IMG/VR virus record: IMGVR_UViG_3300037840_000123
Location: 1-53,516 of that record
DNA from: a virus
Strand: one strand, 5' to 3'
DNA length: 53,516 nucleotides
How positions within the stretch are numbered: the first letter of the stretch is position 1; every line of letters starts with the position of its first letter. Shown here piece by piece: positions 1 through 5,389 of this stretch. The notes under the pieces are model-generated. The model was not told the origin of the DNA, did no database searches, and saw nothing but the letters and a program-made list of their open reading frames with translations. Made by a program: the position numbers and the translations under genes.

Positions 1-38
1 TACGCCGCCGCCGCCAACGCCGCCGCCGCCGCCAACGC
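1..38. other. Terminal direct repeat, left copy
   Basis: Bases 1-38 are identical to 53479-53516. The joined circle keeps the reading frame of the Ala-rich gene: 53479 and 1 are both first codon positions. This supports a complete circular or circularly permuted genome of about 53,478 bp, with the caveat that the overlap is internal to a minisatellite. Confidence 0.85.
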
Positions 39-138
39 CGCCGCCTACGCCGCCGACGCCAACGCCGCCGCCGCCGCCAACGCCGCCGCCTACGCCGCCG
101 ACGCCAACGCCGCCGCCGCCGCCGCCAACGCCGCCGCC
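1..138 (+). repeat. 45-bp minisatellite coding Ala/Asn/Tyr repeat
   Basis: Three in-frame units of 15, 15 and 16 codons built almost only from gcc with aac, tac and gac at fixed positions. A fourth 14-codon unit lies at 53437-53478 at the other end of the contig, so the circle holds about four units. Such near-perfect codon repeats are easily collapsed in assembly. Confidence 0.95.
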
Positions 139-261
139 GACGAATCCAAACATCCTAAAGACTTCTATTTCAATCTCTCGGCGTCGCTGGCACTGGAAAC
201 GCTCAGGGAGTTGAAAAGTCCGGGGGTGGCGTTGCTCAAGAAGAAAAGAGGCCGCAAATGA
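1..261 (+). CDS. C-terminal part of Ala-rich repeat protein (continues from 52975)
   Basis: This is the 3' part of a gene that starts at 52975 and runs off the right end. The frames match across the 38-bp terminal overlap, giving a joined protein of about 254 residues. This part encodes three units of a roughly 15-residue repeat, consensus Y-A4-N-A5-N-A3 with two Asp variants (residues 1-46). A non-repetitive tail of about 40 residues follows, ending in a lysine/arginine-rich stretch with a TGA at 259-261. The N-terminal half at the other contig end resembles a hypothetical family common in environmental phages; its Ala-rich tail recalls Imm-5-like proteins, from memory only. Function unknown. 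Inference: the repeat is probably a long alanine helix. Confidence 0.75.
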   Translation, partial: YAAAANAAAAANAAAYAADANAAAAANAAAYAADANAAAAAANAAADESKHPKDFYFNLSASLALETLRELKSPGVALLKKKRGRK

Positions 262-339
262 CGCAGTCGCAAAAGTACGCGAAGCGAGGACACGAGAGAG
301 GGCCGGACCATCCTCAACCTGGAGGAGCTGGTGGAGGGG

Positions 340-450
340 ATGTTGTCGCCAGCGTTGTCCGAAGACTGTAATCGAATTGACGCGGTGCATGGAACGCCGC
401 TGCCAGTCGAAGCGGAATCCGAGCAGGAATTTGAGAGGCGAACGCGATGA
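340..450 (+). CDS. Hypothetical protein, 36 aa
   Basis: A small acidic protein starting at ATG 340 behind a GGTGGAGGGG purine stretch. Its TGA overlaps the next start (ATG 447) by 4 nt, as do many neighbours, which supports translation. The frame stays open upstream to 262, directly after and in frame with the stop of the Ala-rich gene, but there is no ATG in that stretch; GTG 331 is an alternative start. No family recognised. Confidence 0.45.
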   Translation: MLSPALSEDCNRIDAVHGTPLPVEAESEQEFERRTR

Positions 451-869
451 CCTACATTGAGATGACAGCTTCACGTTGGCTAGAGAAGGCGCGGGAGCAT
501 CAGGTTAAGCTGCGCAAGTTGATAGCGGATTACCATCCATCGGCCCGGCGTCCGGCGGCATTGAAACGGGAAGCCGTATTGATGACTGATGGCGAAGCAG
601 TAATAGTGGACGCAGCCACGATGCCGATTACGGCTCCAGCGGCAGAGCAGGCGTGCCAGCATGTGCGAACACAGATTCGCAAGGAGGAGCCGGACGACCC
701 ACTTACCCGTTGGGATAGAGCTATTACCAGTGGCGATATTGGCGAGATTGATTCCCTGCTCAATGGTGCGTGGTTCGGGGTTCCTGAGTCAACAGGATGC
801 TGGAATATCCCCGGATTCAACGAGGCGGTGGATTTGATGGACGATCCACCAATGGAGCCAGAGCGATGA
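447..869 (+). CDS. Hypothetical protein, 140 aa
   Basis: Starts at ATG 447 overlapping the preceding stop by 4 nt and ends overlapping the next start (ATG 866). The first 30 residues are basic and probably helical; the C-terminal half is acidic and Pro-rich. No known domain recognised. Position in a tightly coupled early operon suggests an accessory or host-takeover role, which is inference only. Confidence 0.65.
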   Translation: MTYIEMTASRWLEKAREHQVKLRKLIADYHPSARRPAALKREAVLMTDGEAVIVDAATMPITAPAAEQACQHVRTQIRKEEPDDPLTRWDRAITSGDIGEIDSLLNGAWFGVPESTGCWNIPGFNEAVDLMDDPPMEPER

Positions 870-1018
870 TCCCCCCAATCGAAGCACAGGCGATCCTCGA
901 CCGCCGGCACAACTGGGAGCAGCCCTCGCGCTGGCAGCGTGTCCTAAGCTGGCTGGGCGGACTGGCGATCTCACTGGCGTGCTGGGCAGTGATGGCGTGG
1001 GCGTGGTTTGGGCGCTAA
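866..1018 (+). CDS. Single-pass membrane microprotein, 50 aa
   Basis: ATG 866 overlaps the upstream stop by 4 nt. An N-terminal soluble part of about 27 residues is followed by one hydrophobic segment (about residues 28-47, rich in Leu, Ala and Trp) and ends at once with Phe-Gly-Arg. This suggests a small inner-membrane protein with a short C-terminal tail. An upstream in-frame ATG at 797 lies inside the previous gene and is less likely. Function unknown. Confidence 0.55.
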   Translation: MIPPIEAQAILDRRHNWEQPSRWQRVLSWLGGLAISLACWAVMAWAWFGR

Positions 1019-1036
1019 GAGGAAGGCGGTGAGGAC

Positions 1037-1306
1037 ATGAGCGGGGAACGGGAAGTTAGAGCACTCGAAGCTGACAAGTTCATGAACGAGTTCAAGGATT
1101 CGCCCGAATGGAAGGTCGAGAATAAGAATCCATTTCGCTGGCCGCATACCTTTGCCGCGAAGTGTGCCGCCGCCTTCGCCCGCCGTCAGGTAGTCGAGGA
1201 ACTGCGAAGGCTAGCGGGCGTTACTCACGGTATGGGATTCAAGCAACCGATTGCCGTTGAAGATTGGCTGAGACTTCGGGCCAACGAGATCGAGGCCGAG
1301 CCATGA
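1037..1306 (+). CDS. Hypothetical protein, 89 aa
   Basis: ATG 1037 follows a GAGGAAGG...GAGG ribosome-binding region. The protein is charged and mostly helical, with an Ala-rich central helix and an acidic C-terminus. No family recognised. The stop overlaps the next small ORF start at 1303. Confidence 0.6.
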   Translation: MSGEREVRALEADKFMNEFKDSPEWKVENKNPFRWPHTFAAKCAAAFARRQVVEELRRLAGVTHGMGFKQPIAVEDWLRLRANEIEAEP

Positions 1307-1383
1307 TTTCAGTCGCAGCTAAAGACCGCGAGGGAATTGCAGGTACCAGTATGACGGCCAAGGCGCACCAAGGAGGAAAGTGA
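1303..1383 (+). CDS. Hypothetical microprotein, 26 aa
   Basis: A 26-codon ORF whose ATG overlaps the upstream stop by 4 nt and whose TGA overlaps the next ATG (1383) by one base. It contains the AAGGAGG ribosome-binding site of the next gene near its end. It may be translated or may only couple its neighbours; no function can be proposed. Confidence 0.3.
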   Translation: MISVAAKDREGIAGTSMTAKAHQGGK

Positions 1384-1820
1384 TGATGGACGATAAGCCA
1401 TATCAGGATTACGTGAAGCAGGCGCAGCACTATTTAGCAATCGGCAACGATAAGATTTATCTGTTCAATGATAGCGCGGAGCCGCCTTGGGACATTGCTA
1501 CACACTGTGAACCAGGAGGAAGCCACAGACTCGACATCAGCACCAGTGTGCGATTCTCAGGCAAGCATCCTTGTGGTCTAACGTTCTCGTGGACATTTGA
1601 TATTGAACCGCGATCTGCGAACGGTTCAGGGCGTTACCACGTTGATGCAGAATCCATCCAGCGAGTATTGGCGAAGATCAAGGAACCGGCCCGGCAACAA
1701 TTCTGCGACTATCTCATCGACTGCGCGGCGACGATCGAGAAACGGGCCGATGAATACCAGAAAGAAGCCAGCGCGCAGTATGGACAAGCCAGCGCACTAC
1801 GAGCCGCAACGAGAGTATGA
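1383..1820 (+). CDS. Hypothetical protein, 145 aa
   Basis: ATG 1383 is chosen because AAGGAGG ends 7-8 nt upstream; GTG 1380 and ATG 1386 are in-frame alternatives. An aromatic-rich N-terminal part is followed by a Cys/His-containing middle, a charged helical region and an Ala-rich tail. No family recognised. The stop overlaps a tiny ORF at 1817. Confidence 0.6.
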   Translation: MMDDKPYQDYVKQAQHYLAIGNDKIYLFNDSAEPPWDIATHCEPGGSHRLDISTSVRFSGKHPCGLTFSWTFDIEPRSANGSGRYHVDAESIQRVLAKIKEPARQQFCDYLIDCAATIEKRADEYQKEASAQYGQASALRAATRV

Positions 1821-1882
1821 CGACCAAGGCGCAAACGCGAAGCCAAGAGCTAGAGTTAATCGATGTGGAAACGGTCGCATAG
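1817..1882 (+). CDS. Possible 21-aa ORF running into tRNA gene
   Basis: ATG 1817 overlaps the preceding stop by 4 nt, and the TAG stop (1880-1882) lies inside the first bases of the tRNA-Asp gene. It has no other support and may be spurious. If translated, ribosomes would run into the tRNA 5' end. Confidence 0.15.
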   Translation: MTTKAQTRSQELELIDVETVA

Positions 1883-1951
1883 GGGAGTCAGGCCGTCCCC
1901 GGCACCCTGTCACGGTGTAGATCGCGGGTTCAAATCCCGCTGCGACCGCCA
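1873..1951 (+). tRNA. tRNA-Asp(GTC) with encoded CCA
   Basis: A full cloverleaf can be drawn: acceptor GGTCGCA/TGCGACC (7 pairs), T8-A9, D stem GGGG/CCCC with an 11-nt loop containing GG, anticodon stem GCACC/GGTGT with one G-U pair, loop CTGTCAC giving anticodon GTC (Asp), 5-nt variable loop, T stem GCGGG/CCCGC with loop TTCAAAT, discriminator G, and CCA at 1949-1951. Phage tRNAs usually support codon use or replace host tRNAs cut by defence nucleases; which applies here is unknown. Confidence 0.95.
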
Positions 1952-1967
1952 GATTTGAGTTGGAGGC

Positions 1968-2354
1968 GCGGGAGCGCAAGGAGGCTGAGTAATGGCAATG
2001 ACTATCAAGGTACAGGTGGAGATTTATCGCGAAGGTGAAGTCGAGCCTGACGAATGTCGATGGCTTGAACTGTCGCGGGACGAGGAAGCTGACGAGATGC
2101 TCATTATTCGATTGCCGGATGGCCGAACCAGCATAACCGTTGGGACGGATGAGTTACTCGCCGGAGTTGCCGCGATCAAGCAGCACATTTAACAATCGGG
2201 GAGCGCAAGGAGGGACAGTGAACTACAAAGAATACCAGAAGCATCAGCAGAAGGTGGCCACTGACGATTCGCCTTACTTTCAGTGTCCGTGCGAGAGATG
2301 CGCCCACTATCGGGCTGTATTTGCGGACGAATTAGAGAGGGAGCGCAAGGAGGG
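1968..2354 (+). repeat. Start-associated repeat, family 1 (three copies)
   Basis: The 15-mer GGGAGCGCAAGGAGG occurs at about 1970, 2199 and 2339, each time carrying the Shine-Dalgarno core and followed within about 15 nt by a start codon (ATG 1992, GTG 2218, ATG 2358). Repeated sequences tied to gene starts are known as start-associated sequences in some mycobacteriophages; this set is of that kind. Confidence 0.85.
1992..2192 (+). CDS. Hypothetical protein, 66 aa
   Basis: ATG 1992 follows AAGGAGG within the first start-associated repeat. A small acidic protein with alternating beta-type segments, including a probable hairpin around the Pro-Asp-Gly-Arg turn, and a C-terminal helix. ATG 1998 is an alternative start. 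No family recognised. Confidence 0.6.
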   Translation: MAMTIKVQVEIYREGEVEPDECRWLELSRDEEADEMLIIRLPDGRTSITVGTDELLAGVAAIKQHI

Positions 2355-2358
2355 GTAA
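2218..2358 (+). CDS. Small zinc-finger-like protein, 46 aa
   Basis: GTG 2218 is preferred because AAGGAGGG ends 5 nt upstream; longer in-frame extensions overlap the previous gene. The C-terminal half holds Cys-Pro-Cys-x2-Cys-x-His, a compact potential zinc site, followed by a charged helix. The DNA encoding the C-terminus doubles as the next start-associated repeat. Function unknown. Confidence 0.55.
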   Translation: MNYKEYQKHQQKVATDDSPYFQCPCERCAHYRAVFADELERERKEG

Positions 2359-2612
2359 TGGCGAAGTGGATTAAATTTGAGCCCTTTCTGCATGTCGAGG
2401 GCCGCAAGACGGTAATCTGGCGCGTGATTAGTACGTCCGACATTGGCGTCCTACTCGGCGATATTCGCTGGTATGGCCGCTGGCGCAGATACTGTTTCTT
2501 TCCAAACAATGACTTGGCGCTGGTCTTCGAGCAAGATTGCTTGCGCGACATCGCCCAATTCTGCGAAGACCAAACCAAGTTGCATCGACAGAAACCGAAA
2601 GCAGGGGACTGA
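2358..2612 (+). CDS. Hypothetical protein, 84 aa
   Basis: The TAA of the previous gene overlaps ATG 2358 by one base (TAATG), and AAGGAGGGG lies 5-6 nt upstream, so this start is well supported. The sequence is aromatic- and Arg-rich with several beta-type segments and a C-terminal helix with two Cys. Unrecognised family. Confidence 0.6.
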   Translation: MAKWIKFEPFLHVEGRKTVIWRVISTSDIGVLLGDIRWYGRWRRYCFFPNNDLALVFEQDCLRDIAQFCEDQTKLHRQKPKAGD

Positions 2613-2613
2613 A

Positions 2614-2667
2614 ATGAAGACTCTGTGCGGGTTCGCCGGGAGGGAAAGATGTACTGGCGCGAGGTAA
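2614..2667 (+). CDS. Possible 17-aa ORF
   Basis: ATG 2614 starts 2 nt after the previous stop and the ORF ends at 2667, overlapping the start of the next gene. It carries the GGGAGGGAAAG site that serves ATG 2649. It may be a coupling ORF or spurious. Confidence 0.2.
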   Translation: MKTLCGFAGRERCTGAR

Positions 2668-3146
2668 GTAAGTGCGACCGAACAGCTATCACGTTCGCGG
2701 CTCCGCACTACAGCATCGCCAAGCCGCTCTCGGCAGAATTGGGGCCACCCGGCCAGAAGATTGTTCTCTTCGGGGAAGATGGTCGCGCACTCTGGGGCAG
2801 TCATCGGCCTGCGCCGTGGGCATTACGAACGCACGGAGTCAAGCGAATGGATAGTTTCACGGGGCACAACTGCTTTATCTTTCGCAATGATGGTGGGCCG
2901 CAAAGCTCAGACATCATCCGACAGGCAGTAGCAATTACAGCGATTGAATGGAACCTAGCGCCATTTATCACCTATGTGGCGATTGATAAGGTTAGGCGGA
3001 AACGTGACCCCGGCAGGTGCTTCATCAAGGCTGGATTCCGTAAAGTCAGTCGCAAGGAAAAGACGAAACACGGGCCAATGCTGCGGTTTGAGATGGGACT
3101 GGACGAGGTTAGAACCTGTGTTCAAGAATTTATTCGTGGAAACTGA
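2649..3146 (+). CDS. GNAT-like phage protein, 165 aa
   Basis: ATG 2649 follows GGGAGGGAAAG. The protein recalls a widespread environmental-phage family with a conserved core of the type Trp-Gly-Ser near residue 55, Phe-Arg-Asn with Ser-Ser-Asp-Ile-Ile-Arg in the middle, and Arg-Lys-Arg-Asp-Pro-Gly-Arg-Cys then Ala-Gly-Phe-Arg towards the C-terminus. I recall this as GNAT-like, related in fold to the Mu Mom DNA-modification protein. Acyl transfer to DNA or protein is therefore possible but unproven; the family link is from memory and no catalytic residue is assigned. It sits among small early genes. Confidence 0.5.
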   Translation: MYWREVSKCDRTAITFAAPHYSIAKPLSAELGPPGQKIVLFGEDGRALWGSHRPAPWALRTHGVKRMDSFTGHNCFIFRNDGGPQSSDIIRQAVAITAIEWNLAPFITYVAIDKVRRKRDPGRCFIKAGFRKVSRKEKTKHGPMLRFEMGLDEVRTCVQEFIRGN

Positions 3147-3147
3147 T

Positions 3148-3456
3148 ATGAGACTTCTGTGCGCGTTCGTGGTGCTCTCGGGAATGGCTATGGGGCAACG
3201 TTTCCCAGGTTGCCTGTCCTTCATTCCGTCTGACTGGCATGTCGATAATGTTACCGTCGATTGCGAGAAGAAAACGATCTCGGGCCTGCCGCCCGTTATT
3301 GCGCTTAACAGGAAAGTCGAGCCAGAGAATGTCCCGGCGATCCGCGTGAAAGACTACTGCTACATCGAGGGCGGATTAACGCCGGAGGATTGGAAGAAAT
3401 CGCCGCACCCTAGCTTTGCTTCCACTTTGAAAATTAAATGCCGGGCCGAGAAATGA
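3148..3456 (+). CDS. Exported small protein with four cysteines, 102 aa
   Basis: ATG 3148 begins 2 nt after the previous stop. The first 16 residues form a typical signal peptide: a basic N-terminus, a hydrophobic core, and a small-residue end before Gln. The mature part has four Cys (after Pro-Gly, Val-Asp, Asp-Tyr and Ile-Lys), consistent with two disulfides outside the cytoplasm. No cell-wall or receptor family is recognised. An early-operon export signal suggests superinfection exclusion or envelope modification, which is inference. Confidence 0.55.
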   Translation: MRLLCAFVVLSGMAMGQRFPGCLSFIPSDWHVDNVTVDCEKKTISGLPPVIALNRKVEPENVPAIRVKDYCYIEGGLTPEDWKKSPHPSFASTLKIKCRAEK

Positions 3457-3689
3457 ATTGCCAACTATGTAACAAATATTCGAATGGTCGTCCATATTGC
3501 CCTCCGTGTGACCGCCTGGTCGCAGCCGCCGAGAAAGAATTCGAGCAGTGGTGGGCAGCAAAAGCGTGGAGTCGCGGCAGAATGCGGGCCGCGTATAGAA
3601 ATGTAGCACGGGCAAGTTGGATGGCAGCACACCCTATTAAATTGTTGCATAAGCGCGTGGAGAAACTGGAAAAGGGGGCCAACCGATGA
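3453..3689 (+). CDS. Small zinc-ribbon protein, 78 aa
   Basis: ATG 3453 overlaps the upstream stop by 4 nt; ATG 3438 is an in-frame alternative. The N-terminus carries a four-Cys zinc ribbon: Cys-x2-Cys at residues 3-6 and Cys-x2-Cys about 10 residues later. A Trp/Arg-rich helical tail ending in Lys follows, of a nucleic-acid-binding type. Function unknown. Confidence 0.55.
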   Translation: MNCQLCNKYSNGRPYCPPCDRLVAAAEKEFEQWWAAKAWSRGRMRAAYRNVARASWMAAHPIKLLHKRVEKLEKGANR

Positions 3690-3931
3690 CAACTGAGCGC
3701 GGCGAGGGCTGGCGGACACTGGCCAAGAAGGCGATGGCGATTTCGAGTTTTCCTGAGCGCGATTACGCAATGATGTCGGTAGATCAGGTGGCCGACATTT
3801 TGAAGCTGGTGGCGAAGATCGTCTGGCTCCGTGAGCGCGATGATGCAGGAATGGGCTGTTCGTTTCCCAACGACGAACTGCTGGCCGCTATTTCCGAGAA
3901 GCTAAAGGAGGAATGTAATGGACTTCATTAG
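3686..3931 (+). CDS. Hypothetical protein, 81 aa
   Basis: ATG 3686 overlaps the preceding stop by 4 nt. A largely helical protein. Its C-terminal segment (Glu-Leu-Leu-Ala-Ala-Ile-Ser-Glu-Lys-Leu-Lys) is encoded by a copy of the second start-associated repeat and recurs at the end of the 4999-5148 gene. This shows that coding tails and ribosome-binding sites are shared between genes here. Confidence 0.6.
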   Translation: MTTERGEGWRTLAKKAMAISSFPERDYAMMSVDQVADILKLVAKIVWLRERDDAGMGCSFPNDELLAAISEKLKEECNGLH

Positions 3932-4184
3932 TAGCAATGTATTTGACACTTCGCAGTATTTTACGGCCAAAAATGAGCAGGGCCAGATCGTTGCTCAGAT
4001 TGTCCGCAATGATTCGCCGACAGCTCCATCAAACTTTTGGGGCTATCGTATGTTGATACCCGGACTCGGAGGAAAATCGCAGGGTAAGCACCTGCGGAGA
4101 TTTGGGCCATTTGGCAGTTTCGACGAGGTGAAAAAAGCTATCGAGGACGACTTCGCTATTTCCGAGAAGCTGGAGGGAAGATGA
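3918..4184 (+). CDS. Hypothetical protein, 88 aa
   Basis: ATG 3918 follows AAAGGAGGAATGTA. An N-terminal region of alternating polar and hydrophobic residues is followed by a Gly-rich loop and an acidic helix. The C-terminal Ile-Ser-Glu-Lys-Leu-Glu-Gly-Arg is again encoded by the repeated linker. No family recognised. Confidence 0.6.
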   Translation: MDFISSNVFDTSQYFTAKNEQGQIVAQIVRNDSPTAPSNFWGYRMLIPGLGGKSQGKHLRRFGPFGSFDEVKKAIEDDFAISEKLEGR

Positions 4185-4312
4185 TTCAGGGTACGGTAAC
4201 GTCAAATTACACTTGGGCGATTGAATGGACATACGCATGGGAGTTTGGAGTAGATTTATGGGGCGCAGTCATGACCCCGGAGACGAGCGGGAAGCTGGAG
4301 GGAAGATCGTGA
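4181..4312 (+). CDS. Hypothetical protein, 43 aa
   Basis: ATG 4181 directly follows GGAGGGAAG and overlaps the previous stop by 4 nt; the TGA overlaps GTG 4309. A Trp-rich small protein whose C-terminal codons coincide with the partial start-associated repeat. No function proposed. Confidence 0.4.
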   Translation: MIQGTVTSNYTWAIEWTYAWEFGVDLWGAVMTPETSGKLEGRS

Positions 4313-4491
4313 GCCAAATAGCTGGTATTGCGCTGATGGTTGACCCGCTTATGCCGAAGGATGAATTTTGGATTATCCGCACCGGCAGAAGCGAGACGTT
4401 TCGTGTCCACGAAGGGCCGCAAGCTGGAGAAGACCTAACCGTGTGGCTATCGAAACCGTGGATAGTAAAAGTATTCAATCTGGGAGTCTAG
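4309..4491 (+). CDS. Hypothetical protein, 60 aa
   Basis: GTG 4309 overlaps the upstream TGA and follows GGAGGGAAGATC. ATG 4225 in the same frame would overlap the previous gene and has no clear ribosome-binding site. A beta-rich small protein. No family recognised. Confidence 0.5.
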   Translation: MSQIAGIALMVDPLMPKDEFWIIRTGRSETFRVHEGPQAGEDLTVWLSKPWIVKVFNLGV

Positions 4492-4493
4492 CC

Positions 4494-4634
4494 ATGACCC
4501 CGACGAGCGAGAAGGGAAGCAAGCCGCCAGCACGATGCAAAGATTGCGGCGGCCGGTTGATTGTAACCAAGTGCGGCACTACGCACGTATCGGTGCAGGC
4601 TTTGATTAAGTGCCAGCAGAAAGCAGGACGGTGA
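4494..4634 (+). CDS. Small zinc-ribbon protein, 46 aa
   Basis: ATG 4494 begins 2 nt after the previous stop. Contains Cys-x2-Cys-Gly-Gly near residue 14, a further Cys in Lys-Cys-Gly and another near the C-terminus, compatible with one zinc site. The N-terminal Ser-Glu-Lys-Gly-Ser-Lys-Pro is encoded by a 21-bp sequence duplicated at 4658. Function unknown. Confidence 0.5.
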   Translation: MTPTSEKGSKPPARCKDCGGRLIVTKCGTTHVSVQALIKCQQKAGR

Positions 4635-4678
4635 GCCATGAAGAACGAAGCACCGCAGAGCGAGAAGGGAAGCAAACC
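4505..4678 (+). repeat. Start-associated repeat, family 3 (two copies)
   Basis: GAGCGAGAAGGGAAGCAA followed by RCC occurs at 4505-4525 and 4658-4678. The first copy encodes part of the 4494 gene; the second precedes ATG 4679 and encodes the same Ser-Glu-Lys-Gly-Ser-Lys-Pro peptide in a 14-codon ORF. This suggests a recent local duplication. Confidence 0.8.
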
Positions 4679-4682
4679 ATGA
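4638..4682 (+). CDS. Possible 14-aa leader-like ORF
   Basis: A 14-codon ORF from ATG 4638 to a TGA overlapping the next start (ATG 4679) by 4 nt. It repeats the N-terminal peptide of the preceding gene. It may be a remnant of a duplicated gene that now couples translation. Confidence 0.25.
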   Translation: MKNEAPQSEKGSKP

Positions 4683-5002
4683 CACCCGACAGTTTAAGTG
4701 AGGGCGTTTATATTGCACTAGGCTGTTGGTTTGTGATTATGGTTACGCTGGAGGTGCTGTTTCGCCGAGCGGTTAACCGAACCATCCGGCAGGTAGACCG
4801 CTGGCAGCACAGGAACAACCTACAGAGGGCAGCAAACGCAGGTGAATCGGCCATAGAGTTCCATGCGATGCAATGCACCTACTGCGGCGGGTTCCACTCA
4901 GAAGACGACTGGGAATGCCCGGTGCGCGAAATTCATCTGGCAGCGGTGATCTACCACCGCTTACAAAGAGAGTTCTCATTGCGCAAGCCTCGGGCAGAGT
5001 GA
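4679..5002 (+). CDS. Membrane protein with cytoplasmic zinc motif, 107 aa
   Basis: ATG 4679 follows GAGAAGGGAAGCAAACC. One strongly hydrophobic segment lies at about residues 9-27. It is followed by a basic stretch, a helical region and a Cys-x2-Cys plus Cys-Pro motif near residues 64-80 that could bind zinc. The basic flank after the membrane segment predicts a cytoplasmic C-terminal domain. No family recognised. Confidence 0.55.
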   Translation: MTPDSLSEGVYIALGCWFVIMVTLEVLFRRAVNRTIRQVDRWQHRNNLQRAANAGESAIEFHAMQCTYCGGFHSEDDWECPVREIHLAAVIYHRLQREFSLRKPRAE

Positions 5003-5148
5003 GGGAAGCTGAGCGGCAACCCTATTCATTTTCGACAGGGTCATGGTACTGGCACGTTAATTCGCAAGAGTTGCTAGGTGCCGATACTCAGGAGGAACTG
5101 CTGGCCGCTATTTCCGGGAAGCTAAAGGAGGGTAAGTATGGAAGTTAA
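4999..5148 (+). CDS. Hypothetical protein, 49 aa
   Basis: GTG 4999 overlaps the upstream TGA by 4 nt; an ATG far upstream (4873) lies inside the previous gene. The short Trp/Tyr-rich protein ends in the Ala-Ala-Ile-Ser-Gly-Lys-Leu-Lys tail seen at the end of the 3686 gene, encoded by the start-associated repeat. It may be a truncated relative carrying only the shared tail. Confidence 0.4.
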   Translation: MREAERQPYSFSTGSWYWHVNSQELLGADTQEELLAAISGKLKEGKYGS

Positions 5149-5356
5149 CAAGCAACGTGACCGGGACTGTTTCGCAAAGGCAGTCTCACGAGATCAATTG
5201 ACATTCACCGTAGTTGAGCAGGATATGAGTTCCTCGAAAGTGATCTGCGAATGGATCAAGGAAAACATTGAGACGTGCCCTGCCGAGAAATTAGAACACG
5301 CTTTGGCCGTTGCAATCAAGATGCGAGAATATCCGAAGCGCAAGCACGCGGATTGA
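5138..5356 (+). CDS. Hypothetical phage protein, 72 aa
   Basis: ATG 5138 follows AAAGGAGGGTAAGT and overlaps the previous gene by 11 nt. The core reads as an Asp-rich N-terminus, a beta segment (Phe-Thr-Val-Val), then helices with Ile-x-Glu-Trp-Ile and a Tyr-Pro-Lys-Arg-Lys C-terminus. I recall similar small proteins in environmental phages, but no function is known. Confidence 0.6.
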   Translation: MEVNKQRDRDCFAKAVSRDQLTFTVVEQDMSSSKVICEWIKENIETCPAEKLEHALAVAIKMREYPKRKHAD

Positions 5357-5389
5357 GGAAACCGCTATTTCCGGGAAGCTGGAGGGAAG

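Larger units (their letters stand above)
3886..5389 (+). repeat. Start-associated repeat, family 2 (four full copies plus a partial)
   Basis: The core CGCTATTTCCGRGAAGCT followed by AAAGGAGG or GGAGGGAAG occurs at 3886-3911, 4154-4180, 5106-5132 and 5363-5389. A partial copy keeping only the 3' half lies at about 4289-4306. Each copy ends 0-8 nt before a start codon (3918, 4181, 5138, 5390, and GTG 4309 for the partial). Copies at 3886 and 5106 also share upstream coding sequence. Confidence 0.85.

Noticed and set aside
1797-1979. Minus-strand ORF with an Ala-Gly-Phe-Glu-Pro-Ala-Ile segment
   Set aside because: This is the familiar false protein produced by translating a tRNA gene on the wrong strand; the tRNA-Asp explains it.
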